From NCBI RefSeq assembly GCF_001545925.1, contig NZ_LMVQ01000068.1:1-43550 (forward strand): DNA of 43,550 nt, written 5' to 3'. The notes beneath the pieces were generated by a model, which was not told where the DNA came from, ran no database searches, and saw only the letters and a list, made by a program, of their open reading frames with translations. This DNA is from Mycobacterium sp. NAZ190054 (GTDB lineage: Bacteria; Actinomycetota; Actinomycetes; Mycobacteriales; Mycobacteriaceae). The position numbers and the translations under genes are program-made. Below are positions 1 to 8,040 of the stretch, one piece after another; the first letter of the stretch is position 1; every line of letters begins with the position of its first letter.

Positions 1-125
1 CCGACGCCGCGTCCTCGGCGGCCTCGGCGGCATCGTGCAGCACCGAGACGATCGTGCCCGGTACGGCTTCCCCCATCGACGCGACGACCAGGGTCATGGC
101 GTGGCGCAGCGACGTGCTCAGCAGG
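1..125. repeat. 125-bp direct repeat, left copy
   Basis: Bases 1-125 are identical to 192-316 (offset 191 bp). They diverge at base 126 (t) versus 317 (g). The left copy reaches the window edge, so the repeat may be longer. Both copies carry the same stretch of the DhaL-domain gene in the same orientation. Because 191 is not a multiple of 3, the duplication breaks the reading frame. Confidence 0.95.
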
Positions 126-663
126 TCGTCGGCGCGTGCGCACACGCCGCCGGTGCCGCGCTGGACCGGACGACCTCGCAGTTGGCCTGCGCCGACGCCG
201 CGTCCTCGGCGGCCTCGGCGGCATCGTGCAGCACCGAGACGATCGTGCCCGGTACGGCTTCCCCCATCGACGCGACGACCAGGGTCATGGCGTGGCGCAG
301 CGACGTGCTCAGCAGGGCGCCGCTGATCTCGGTCAGCACGCCGTTGCGCTCCTCGGCGGCGGCCGCGGTGACCTCGGCGAGGGCCCGCAGGATCTGCGAA
401 AGGATGACCCCTGAGTTGCCGCGGGCGCCCCGCAACGCGCCGTCGGCCAGCGCCGCGGCGACGGCGGTGACGTCGGCGTGGACGACGGTCTCGGCCTGCG
501 CCCACGCGGCGCGCATGGTGAACAGCATGTTCGTGCCGGTGTCGGCGTCGGCGACCGGGAAGACGTTGAGCCGGTTGATCTCGTCGGTGTGGCTGATGAG
601 GTCGGCGACGGCAGCATGGGCCCAGCGCCGCAGGGCGGACGCATCGAGGCGCCGAGCCGACAT
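118..663 (-). CDS. DAK2/DhaL-domain protein, 5' part, disrupted
   Basis: N-terminal part of a DhaL (DAK phosphatase-like) protein of the kind found next to recG and rpmB in Gram-positive bacteria. The family includes the kinase subunit that phosphorylates FakB-bound fatty acids, but a FakA role in mycobacteria is not established. Visible motifs are the Mg-nucleotide loop NVFPVADADTGTN at residues 33-45 and GARGNSG at 79-85. GGAGG lies four bases before the ATG. Only 181 codons are open, whereas full-length relatives have an additional C-terminal region. The last 20 or so residues are out-of-frame sequence created by the 125-bp duplication and end in a premature TGA. It is either a true pseudogene or an assembly error at the contig edge. 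Confidence 0.8.
   Translation of the reverse strand: MSARRLDASALRRWAHAAVADLISHTDEINRLNVFPVADADTGTNMLFTMRAAWAQAETVVHADVTAVAAALADGALRGARGNSGVILSQILRALAEVTAAAAEERNGVLTEISGALLSTSLRHAMTLVVASMGEAVPGTIVSVLHDAAEAAEDAASAQANCEVVRSSAAPAACAHAPTTC
192..316. repeat. 125-bp direct repeat, right copy
   Basis: Second copy of bases 1-125, separated from the first by a 66-bp spacer (126-191). A 9-bp inverted repeat (cgtcggcgc at 127-135, gcgccgacg at 189-197) brackets the spacer. This copy is contiguous with the intact 5' part of the DhaL-domain gene. Confidence 0.95.
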
Positions 664-765
664 CCCACCTCCACACTGCTTCCGACGTCGGCGTCAGCCT
701 AGCCAGTGGCGGGGACAGCACGAAGCGTGCAGGATGAGCCCTGTGCACGCCGCGTGTGCCGGGTT

Positions 766-794
766 TTGGTGATCCCCGCGACGGCCGGTATCCT
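766..794 (+). promoter_or_regulatory. Candidate promoter for rpmB
   Basis: TTGGTG at 766-771, a 17-bp spacer and TATCCT at 789-794 form a SigA-like -35/-10 pair. This would start a leader of about 85 bases before the rpmB ATG at 888. Assigned by eye from consensus only. Confidence 0.4.
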
Positions 795-887
795 GATCAG
801 GTTGTCGGGTCGCGCCGCCCCCGAGGTGGCCGGAGGAATCCAGACCCCGACCTAAGACCCCTGAGTACCGATTCGAGGAGTTTCAAC

Positions 888-1082
888 ATGGCTGCCGTGT
901 GCGAGATCTGCGGGAAGGGCCCCGGCTTCGGCAAGTCGGTGTCGCACTCCCATCGCCGGACCAGCCGTCGGTGGAACCCGAACATCCAGTCCGTGCGCGC
1001 CGTGTCGGGTCCGGGCGGGAACAAGCACCGTGTCAACGTGTGCACGTCGTGCCTGAAGGCCGGCAAGGTCGCGCGCGGCTAG
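888..1082 (+). CDS. rpmB: 50S ribosomal protein L28
   Basis: Structural protein of the large ribosomal subunit. The 64-residue product has the L28 start ([15 protein letters not shown]) and the conserved [14 protein letters not shown] stretch. Two CxxC pairs, C5/C8 and C52/C55, mark it as the zinc-binding (C+) form. In mycobacteria C+ ribosomal proteins have zinc-independent paralogues used under zinc starvation, so this is probably the zinc-replete version. A GAGGAG ribosome-binding site precedes the ATG, and upstream in-frame codons lack L28 similarity. It is divergent from the DhaL gene, as in most actinobacteria. Confidence 0.97.
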   Translation: MAAVCEICGKGPGFGKSVSHSHRRTSRRWNPNIQSVRAVSGPGGNKHRVNVCTSCLKAGKVARG

Positions 1083-1191
1083 ATTCTCGCAGTACCTGCG
1101 CCGACGGTCCCCGGTTTAGAGATGGGGCTGTCGGGTACGGCCCATTCCGTGGCCGGGCACCGGGCCCTGCCAGGAAGGAATGGTCTCGACG

Positions 1192-1446
1192 ATGAGCCGC
1201 GCTGGACTGTCCCGTTCGATCCTTGTCGCAGTTTCCGGAGCACTCGCCGCCGGCTGGCTCCTGGTCGGCTGCGGGGGTGACGACGCATCCGACGGCGAGA
1301 TGTCGCCCACGGAGACGACCACCGAGATGACGACCACCGAGACGACGACACCGACCGAGGGCGAGAACACGATCGAGATTCCGTCCCCGAACATCGACAT
1401 CCCGTCGCCCGAGATGCCGGAGATCACGACGAGCCCGGCTCCCTGA
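1192..1446 (+). CDS. Small Thr/Glu/Pro-rich lipoprotein
   Basis: Predicted 84-residue secreted lipoprotein of unknown function. From the ATG at 1192 there is a short basic N-terminus, a hydrophobic segment (about residues 9-25) and a lipobox LLVGC with the lipidated cysteine at residue 27. The rest is low complexity, with acidic and threonine blocks (ETTT, MTTTETTT) followed by an IPSP repeat. This looks like a flexible surface stalk with no folded domain. AGGAAGG at 1172-1178 fits the 1192 start better than the ATG at 1180, which would sit directly on the ribosome-binding site. It lies between rpmB and the convergent ung gene. Confidence 0.75.
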   Translation: MSRAGLSRSILVAVSGALAAGWLLVGCGGDDASDGEMSPTETTTEMTTTETTTPTEGENTIEIPSPNIDIPSPEMPEITTSPAP

Positions 1447-1467
1447 CCACGGGACCGCACACCGTCA

Positions 1468-2145
1468 CTACGGCAGCCGCCAGTCGACCGGCTCGGCGCC
1501 CATCCGCCCGAGCAGGTCGTTGGCGCGGCTGAACGGTCTCGACCCGAAGAATCCGCGCGACGCCGACAGCGGCGACGGATGCGGGGACTCGATGACCGCG
1601 GTGTCACCCAGCATCGGGCGCAGCGTCGCGGCGTCCCTGCCCCACAGCACGGCCACCAACGGCCGGCGGCGGGCCACCAGCGCACGGATGGCGCACTCGG
1701 TGACCGCTTCCCACCCCTTGCCCCGATGTGACGCCGGCGTGCCCGGTCGCACCGTCAGCACCCTGTTGAGCAGCATGACGCCCTGTTCGCACCACGGCGT
1801 CAGGTCGCCGCACGCCGGTGCCGGATGGCCGAGGTCGGCCTGATACTCCTTGAAGATGTTGTCGAGGCTGCGCGGCAGCGGCCGCACGTCCGGCGCGACC
1901 GAGAAGCTCAACCCGACGGCGTGACCCGGGGTCGGGTACGGATCCTGCCCGACGATCAGCACCCGCACCTTCTCCAGCGGGTAGGTGAACGCCCGCAGCA
2001 CGTTCTCACCGGACGGCAGATACCGGTGTCCGGCGGCGAGTTCCGCGCGCAGGAACTCCCCCATCTGTGCCACCTGGGCTTCGACCGGGGCCAGCGCCTC
2101 GGCCCAACCGTCGTCGACCAACTCCCGCAGAGGACGTGCTGTCAC
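1468..2145 (-). CDS. ung: Uracil-DNA glycosylase, family 1
   Basis: Removes uracil from DNA to start base-excision repair of deaminated cytosine. At 225 residues it has the normal family length. Family 1 motifs are all present: the water-activating loop GQDPYP at 66-71 (catalytic D68), the uracil-binding segment LLNRVLTV around 125-132, and the DNA-intercalation loop HPSPLS at 189-194 with H189. It follows thiL on the same strand after a 24-bp gap, so the two are probably co-transcribed. Confidence 0.97.
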   Translation of the reverse strand: MTARPLRELVDDGWAEALAPVEAQVAQMGEFLRAELAAGHRYLPSGENVLRAFTYPLEKVRVLIVGQDPYPTPGHAVGLSFSVAPDVRPLPRSLDNIFKEYQADLGHPAPACGDLTPWCEQGVMLLNRVLTVRPGTPASHRGKGWEAVTECAIRALVARRRPLVAVLWGRDAATLRPMLGDTAVIESPHPSPLSASRGFFGSRPFSRANDLLGRMGAEPVDWRLP

Positions 2146-2169
2146 GAGAGGCCAACATAGCGGGCGTCC

Positions 2170-3135
2170 TCAGAAGGACTGCCAGCCCGGGTCTCCACGC
2201 CACGGCGCGCCGTCAACCGTCACGCCCGGCGCGCCGGGGGAGGCCGCCGAGACGGTGCCGATCACGCGCCAGCCCGGCGGTACGGCGCCGGGGAACGTCG
2301 CCACCAACGCGTGATCCTCCCCACCCCCGAGCACCCACTGCAGCGCGTCAGCGCCGGTGTCGGCCGCCGCCCCGGCCAGCGCGTCGAGGTCGGCGCGCAA
2401 CGCGCCGGTCGCGAGATCGATGTGCACCTTCGACGCGGACGCGATGTGCCCGAGATCGGCCAGCAGACCGTCGGAGACGTCGGTCATCGCGGTGGCGCCC
2501 ACCCGGGATGCGATCTCCCCTTGCCCGTAGGGCGGCTCGGGCACCAGGTGGCGTCGACGGAGCGCGACATGCCGATCGATTCCCTTGTGCCACAGCATGA
2601 ATCCGGCCTGAGAGCGCCCGAGATCGCCGGCCACGGCCACGGTGTCGCCGGGCCTGGCCCCGTCGCGGCGCACCGGGTCCCGTCCGCCGAGGTCACCCAG
2701 CGCCGCCACCGAGATCACCCACTGCGGGGCCGCGACGACATCTCCGCCGACGATGCCCGCCCCCAACGCCCCGGCCTCATGCCACATTCCGTCGGCCAAC
2801 TCCACCGCGCTCACGGTGCGGGTGTCGCCGGGTGCGCCGAATCCGACGACGAACGCGGTGGTCCGGCCACCCATCGCCTCGATGTCAGCCGCGTTCTGCG
2901 CAATGGCTTTTCGCCCGACGTCATGAGGGGAGGACCAGTCGAGCCGGAAATGCCGGTGCTCGACGAGCATGTCGGTGCACACCACGGCCCGGCCGTCGGC
3001 TGCGGCGACCACCGCCGCGTCGTCGCCCGGGCCGAGTGTGACGAACGGCGGCTGGCGCCGACCCGCCACCAGGCGGTCGATGACGGCGAATTCGCCCGAC
3101 CCCGACAGCGTGTCGTGGGCGTCTTCGTGCGTCAT
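2170..3135 (-). CDS. thiL: Thiamine-monophosphate kinase
   Basis: Phosphorylates thiamine monophosphate with ATP to the cofactor thiamine pyrophosphate. The 321-residue protein shows the ThiL/PurM fold signatures: GPGDDA at residues 35-40, TDMLVEHRHF at 54-63, and NAADIEAMG at 81-89, whose aspartate residues bind Mg-ATP. The second half carries the ThiL VSDGLLADLGHIA segment. It starts with ATG, heads the thiL-ung pair, and is divergent from the Lrp-domain gene. I saw no TPP riboswitch upstream. Confidence 0.96.
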   Translation of the reverse strand: MTHEDAHDTLSGSGEFAVIDRLVAGRRQPPFVTLGPGDDAAVVAAADGRAVVCTDMLVEHRHFRLDWSSPHDVGRKAIAQNAADIEAMGGRTTAFVVGFGAPGDTRTVSAVELADGMWHEAGALGAGIVGGDVVAAPQWVISVAALGDLGGRDPVRRDGARPGDTVAVAGDLGRSQAGFMLWHKGIDRHVALRRRHLVPEPPYGQGEIASRVGATAMTDVSDGLLADLGHIASASKVHIDLATGALRADLDALAGAAADTGADALQWVLGGGEDHALVATFPGAVPPGWRVIGTVSAASPGAPGVTVDGAPWRGDPGWQSF

Positions 3136-3230
3136 CGTGATCCTCTCGCCGTCCTGAACGCTGGACGGACCTGCGGTACGTTTGGTCCCTGCGGCGTGGA
3201 GTCTATGCAGCCATCGAAGGGATTTCGCCA

Positions 3231-3473
3231 GTGGTCGAGGCTTTCGTTCTCATCCAGACCGAGGTCGGCCGCGCCGAAGTGATCGCCAAACAGCTCGCCG
3301 GGCTCACCGGTGTGTTGTCCTCGGAGTACGTGACCGGCCCGTACGACGTGGTGGTGCGGGTCGGCGCGGCGTCGCTGGACGAGTTGAAGTCGACGATCGT
3401 GCCCAGCGTGCAGCAGGTCGCCGGGATCACCCGGACGCTGACCTGTCCGATCGCCGGTGGAGCGCAGCCCTAG
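3231..3473 (+). CDS. Stand-alone Lrp/AsnC ligand-binding (RAM) domain protein
   Basis: An 80-residue protein consisting only of the RAM/ACT-like effector domain of Lrp/AsnC regulators, with no helix-turn-helix. The pattern AFVLIQTEVGRAEVIAK, then GPYDVVVRVGA, then TLTCPI is typical. Such proteins assemble as oligomers and may bind small ligands or pair with full-length Lrp regulators, but the role of this one is unknown. The start is GTG at 3231 with a GAAGGG site about ten bases upstream. The next gene's GTG lies 10 bp beyond its stop, suggesting co-transcription. Confidence 0.88.
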   Translation: MVEAFVLIQTEVGRAEVIAKQLAGLTGVLSSEYVTGPYDVVVRVGAASLDELKSTIVPSVQQVAGITRTLTCPIAGGAQP

Positions 3474-3483
3474 AGTTTGGGCC

Positions 3484-4050
3484 GTGAGCAGCCAGACCAC
3501 CGACGGTCCGCCGAGGGCGGCGCTGATCGCCGCGCTGATCATCGCCGTCGGCGCGGTCGTCGCGGTGATCGTCACGGTCGCGGTGCTGCAGCGCTCACCG
3601 ACGCAGCAGCCCGTCGCCATCACGGCACTGCCCGCCCCGCAGGCCCGGGGTCCGGAGTGCGCGGCCCTACTCGAAGTGCTGCCCGACGAACTCGGCGACT
3701 ACCGCCGCGCCCCCGTGCTGGAGCCTGCGCCGCCCGGGACGGCCGCGTGGCGGCCTGAGCACGGCGGCGAAGCGCTGATCCTGCGGTGTGGTCTGGACAG
3801 GCCTGCCGAGTTCGTGACCGGCGCGCCGGTGCAGGTGGTGGACGCGGTCCAGTGGTTCCGGGTCCAGGACACCGCGGAGGCTCCCGATTCGCGGAGCACC
3901 TGGTTCGCCGTGGACCGGCCCGTCTACGTGGCGTTGACACTGCCGGCGGAGTCGGGTCCGACGCCGATCCAGGTTCTCTCGCAGTCGATCACGGACAGTC
4001 TGGCGACCCGCCCACCGGATCCGGCGCCTGTCGCGGTACCGCCCCGCTAA
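3484..4050 (+). CDS. Secreted or membrane-anchored DUF3515 protein
   Basis: Counterpart of M. tuberculosis Rv2980, a conserved actinobacterial protein without known function. From the GTG at 3484 it is 188 residues: a short polar N-terminus, one hydrophobic signal/anchor segment (about 13-37), then an extracytoplasmic domain with two cysteines ([10 protein letters not shown] and LILRCGL) that could form a disulfide. Longer in-frame starts would overlap the preceding gene. It converges on ddlA with a 4-bp overlap of the coding ends. The pairing with ddlA is conserved in mycobacteria and hints at a cell-envelope role, which is inference only. Confidence 0.85.
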   Translation: MSSQTTDGPPRAALIAALIIAVGAVVAVIVTVAVLQRSPTQQPVAITALPAPQARGPECAALLEVLPDELGDYRRAPVLEPAPPGTAAWRPEHGGEALILRCGLDRPAEFVTGAPVQVVDAVQWFRVQDTAEAPDSRSTWFAVDRPVYVALTLPAESGPTPIQVLSQSITDSLATRPPDPAPVAVPPR

Positions 4051-5150
4051 CGCAGACCGGTGCCGCGGGCCACGGCGGTCTCGACCATCGTCGCCAGCAG
4101 GGTCGGGTAGTCGACGCCGCTGGCCGCCCACATCCGCGGATACATCGAGATCGTGGTGAAGCCCGGCATCGTGTTGATCTCGTTGATCACCGGTCCGTGG
4201 TCGGTCAGGAAGAAGTCCACCCGGGCCAAGCCCTGGCAGTCGACGGCGTTGAACGCCGCGATCGACAGGGCGCGGATCTCGTCGGCGACGCTGTCGTCGA
4301 CCTTCGCCGGAACGTCCAGCTCGGCGGCGTCGTCGAGGTACTTCGTCTCGAAGTCGTAGAAGCCGTCTTCCCTGCCGCGCACCCCGGCCACCCGGATCTC
4401 CCCGACGGTGCTGGCCTCGACGCGGCCGTCCGGGAACTCCAGCACCCCGCACTCCAGTTCACGGCCGGGCACGGCCGCTTCGACGATGACCTTGGGGTCG
4501 TGCCGCCGGGCCACCTCGACCGCGGCGTCCAGCTGATCCCAGGCCGTGACGCGGCTCACGCCGATCGACGAGCCACCGCGGGCCGGCTTGACGAACACGG
4601 GCAGCCCCAGCCGCTCACGGTCTTCCAGCGACACGGTGGCCGCACGCGGGCGCAGGACGACGTGGTCGCCGACCGGCAGACCGGCGACCACGAGCAGTTT
4701 CTTGGTGAATTCCTTGTCCATGCCGGCCGCGCTCGCCAGCACCCCGGCACCCACGTACGGAACTCCGGCGAGCTCGAGCAGCCCCTGGATGGTGCCGTCC
4801 TCGCCGTAGGGCCCGTGCAGCACCGGGAACACCACGTCGACCGCGGCCAGCAGGTCTCCGGCGGCCTCCCCCAGAGAGACCAGGTGACCGCGTCGGCCCG
4901 GATCGGCGGCCAGCGCCAGTTCGGTGCCGGCCGAGGCGTCGACGTTGGGCAGCGCACCGTCGGTGATCGCCAGGGTCTCGGGCCGCCCGTCGGTGAGCAC
5001 CCACGACCCTTCCGGTGTGATGCCGACGGGAACCGCCTCGAACCGTTGCGGGTCGAGGTTACGCAGGATGCTGCCTGCGGAAACACACGAGATCGCGTGC
5101 TCGGAGCTGCGTCCGCCGTAGACGACGGCGACTCGGATGCGGGCAGTCAC
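4047..5150 (-). CDS. ddlA: D-alanine--D-alanine ligase
   Basis: ATP-grasp enzyme that joins two D-alanines for the peptidoglycan stem peptide; it is the lethal target of D-cycloserine in mycobacteria. The 367-residue product has the N-terminal substrate motif YGGRSSEHA at residues 11-19. It also has the ATP-binding [14 protein letters not shown] segment mid-protein, and the C-terminal metal and substrate loop [16 protein letters not shown]. It starts with GTG. The upstream gene on the same strand ends 29 bp before it, so ddlA is probably the last gene of a gpsA-PLP enzyme-ddlA unit. Confidence 0.97.
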   Translation of the reverse strand: MTARIRVAVVYGGRSSEHAISCVSAGSILRNLDPQRFEAVPVGITPEGSWVLTDGRPETLAITDGALPNVDASAGTELALAADPGRRGHLVSLGEAAGDLLAAVDVVFPVLHGPYGEDGTIQGLLELAGVPYVGAGVLASAAGMDKEFTKKLLVVAGLPVGDHVVLRPRAATVSLEDRERLGLPVFVKPARGGSSIGVSRVTAWDQLDAAVEVARRHDPKVIVEAAVPGRELECGVLEFPDGRVEASTVGEIRVAGVRGREDGFYDFETKYLDDAAELDVPAKVDDSVADEIRALSIAAFNAVDCQGLARVDFFLTDHGPVINEINTMPGFTTISMYPRMWAASGVDYPTLLATMVETAVARGTGLR

Positions 5151-5179
5151 AACCTAGAGAGGCTACCGGCCCGGCGGTC

Positions 5180-6289
5180 TCATGCGGCTCCGAGTGCCTG
5201 ACGGACATCGTCGACCACATCGTCGGTGTCCTCGATGCCCAGCGAGATCCGGGCGAAGCCCTCGGAGACCGGGTCGCCCCAGCGGGCCCGGCGGTCGACG
5301 GAGGTGTGGATCCCGCCGAAACTCGTGGACGCGACCAGCAGCGCGCTTCTGCGGACCAGCTCGTGCACCGCCTCGGCGTCGGCCAGTTCGACGGCGACGA
5401 TTCCGCCGAACCGCCGCATCTGGGCCGACGCGACGGCGTGGGAAGGATCTTCGGGCAGGCCGGGATACCGCACCGAACGTACGGCCGGGTGGGAACGCAG
5501 CATCAGCGCCAGTGCCGCCGCGTTCTGGCACTGCCTGTCGAACCGCAACCCGGCGCTGCCGAGGCTGCGCAGCACGAGCCACGCCTCGAACGCGCCGAGG
5601 ATCGGTCCGGCGTGCAGCCGCTCCCGCCCGATCCGCTCCAAGAGTTCGGGGTGGCTGCCCGCGACGTAGCCGGCAAGCACGTCGTGGTGGCCGGCGAGGG
5701 CCTTGGTGGCGCTGGCCACCACCAGATCGGCGCCGAGAGACAGCGGCTGCTGACCGAACGGGGTGGCTGTGGTGTTGTCCACGACGAGCAAGGCCCGACG
5801 TGACCGGCAGATCATCGCCAACCGGTGCAGGTCGACGACGTCGAGGCCGGGATTCGACGGAGTCTCGGCCAGCACCACATCCGCCCCGCGGGCGGCCTCG
5901 CACATCTCGGCACACCGCGCCGGGACGACGGTGACGCCGCGCGGCGCGAGGTACTCGTCGGCGTAGGCGCGCACCTGGTAGTAGCCGTCGGCGGGCACCA
6001 CGAGGGTGTGACCCGGCTCGGCGACGATCCGCAGCACCGCCGTCAGCGCCGCCATTCCGGAACCGAAGGTCAGCGCGCCGGCGGCGCCTTCGAGCTGAGC
6101 GAGCGCCGATTCCAGTTGCCGCCACGTCGGGTTGGACTTCCGGCCGTAGCTGTCAAGGGAGTCGTCTTCGTCGGCGGTGAGGTGGTAGGCCGCCGCCGGC
6201 ACCGGCGGAGGCGCCACCGGCCTTCCCGGAACATGTTCTCCCCCAACAGCTTTGACGCTCCGGGTGGAGTCTCCGTAGGTGCCGGCCAT
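5180..6289 (-). CDS. Cystathionine gamma-lyase/synthase family PLP enzyme
   Basis: Cys/Met metabolism PLP-dependent enzyme of 369 residues. Visible features are the phosphate-binding SYGRKSNPTW segment (about 47-56), GSGMAAL at 77-83, the pyridine-contacting VVDNTTATPF with D171, and the Schiff-base lysine K196 in SATKALAGH. The family cleaves or forms cystathionine and related thioethers, and which reaction this member performs cannot be read from the sequence. It lies 6 bp downstream of gpsA and just upstream of ddlA. As I recall the locus, M. tuberculosis has ddlA and gpsA adjacent, so this gene would be an extra member of the unit here. Confidence 0.88.
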   Translation of the reverse strand: MAGTYGDSTRSVKAVGGEHVPGRPVAPPPVPAAAYHLTADEDDSLDSYGRKSNPTWRQLESALAQLEGAAGALTFGSGMAALTAVLRIVAEPGHTLVVPADGYYQVRAYADEYLAPRGVTVVPARCAEMCEAARGADVVLAETPSNPGLDVVDLHRLAMICRSRRALLVVDNTTATPFGQQPLSLGADLVVASATKALAGHHDVLAGYVAGSHPELLERIGRERLHAGPILGAFEAWLVLRSLGSAGLRFDRQCQNAAALALMLRSHPAVRSVRYPGLPEDPSHAVASAQMRRFGGIVAVELADAEAVHELVRRSALLVASTSFGGIHTSVDRRARWGDPVSEGFARISLGIEDTDDVVDDVRQALGAA

Positions 6290-6295
6290 CTGCCC

Positions 6296-7291
6296 TCACT
6301 CCGGCTTGGTGGTGCGCCCGAGCAACAGGGCCACCGCGTCGTCGACGGACAACCCCTTGTGGCAGACCCGGTGGACGGCTTCGGTCAGCGGCATCTCGAC
6401 GTCGTAGCTGGACGCCAGCGCCAGCACCGACCGGCACGAGGTGACGCCCTCGGCGACATGGCCGCCGGTCGCCTCCCGCGCGGCCGCGATGGTGCCGCCC
6501 TTGCCGAGCCGCTCCCCGAAGGACCGGTTCCGCGAGTGCGGGGAGGTACAGGTGGCGACCAGATCACCGATCCCGGCAAGCCCGGCCAGTGTCGCGGGCT
6601 TGGCGCCCAACGCGATTCCGAGCCGCATGATCTCGGCCAGCCCGCGGGTGATGATGGCCGCGGCGGTGTTCTCACCGAGCCCGACTCCCGCCGCCATCCC
6701 GCAGGCCAGCGCGATGACGTTCTTGCAGGCGCCGCCGACCTCGGCGCCGATGACGTCGGCGTTGGTGTAAGGCCGGAAATACCCGGTGGCCAGGGCCCGT
6801 TGCAGGGCCACCGCCCGGCCGGAGTCGCTGCACGCGACGACGGTGGCCGCAGGCTGCTCGTCGGCGATCTCACTGGCCAGGTTCGGCCCGGTGACCACCG
6901 CGATCCGCGCCGGGTCGGCTCCGGTCACCTGCGCGATGACCTGACTCATCCGCATCAGCGTGTCCAGTTCGATGCCCTTGGCCAGGCTGACCAGCGAGGC
7001 GTCGGCCTCGAGATGGTCTTTCCACAGTTCGAGGTTGCTCCGCAGGGTCTGCGACGGGACGGCCAGCAGCACCGTACACGCGCCGGCGAGCGCTTCGGCG
7101 GGATCGCTGGTCGCCTTGATCGATTCGGGCAGCGCGGCGTCGAGATAACCGGGATTGCGATGGGTCCGGTTGATCTCGTCGGCCAGTTCGGCCCGGCGCG
7201 CCCACAACATCACGTTGTTGCCGGCATCGGCCAACACTTTCGCCAGGGCCGTTCCCCATGCCCCGGCCCCCATCACCGCCGCCTCTACCAC
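6296..7291 (-). CDS. gpsA: Glycerol-3-phosphate dehydrogenase [NAD(P)+]
   Basis: Reduces dihydroxyacetone phosphate to sn-glycerol-3-phosphate, the backbone for phospholipid synthesis. The 331-residue protein begins with the Rossmann dinucleotide loop GAGAWG at residues 8-13. It continues with the family signature [10 protein letters not shown] and the catalytic-lysine region [16 protein letters not shown]. The start is GTG at 7291, divergent from fbiD with under 50 bp between the starts. It heads the unit gpsA-PLP enzyme-ddlA. Confidence 0.96.
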   Translation of the reverse strand: MVEAAVMGAGAWGTALAKVLADAGNNVMLWARRAELADEINRTHRNPGYLDAALPESIKATSDPAEALAGACTVLLAVPSQTLRSNLELWKDHLEADASLVSLAKGIELDTLMRMSQVIAQVTGADPARIAVVTGPNLASEIADEQPAATVVACSDSGRAVALQRALATGYFRPYTNADVIGAEVGGACKNVIALACGMAAGVGLGENTAAAIITRGLAEIMRLGIALGAKPATLAGLAGIGDLVATCTSPHSRNRSFGERLGKGGTIAAAREATGGHVAEGVTSCRSVLALASSYDVEMPLTEAVHRVCHKGLSVDDAVALLLGRTTKPE

Positions 7292-7314
7292 GGCTTCAGA
7301 TTAACCGGGAATAA

Positions 7315-7992
<678 letters not shown>

Positions 7993-8040
7993 CCCATCTC
8001 GGTGGCAGAGGCACCCGGGTATAGGGAATCATCGACAGAT

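Noticed and set aside
35-772. 245-codon plus-strand ORF at the left edge
   Set aside because: Antisense to the DhaL gene apart from the odd spacer; the composition is Ala/Arg/Ser-rich and it has no start signal. The single DhaL-like stretch is explained by an inverted spacer.
3136-3230. TPP riboswitch upstream of thiL
   Set aside because: No CUGAGA-type THI-box elements found in the 95-bp gap on either strand.
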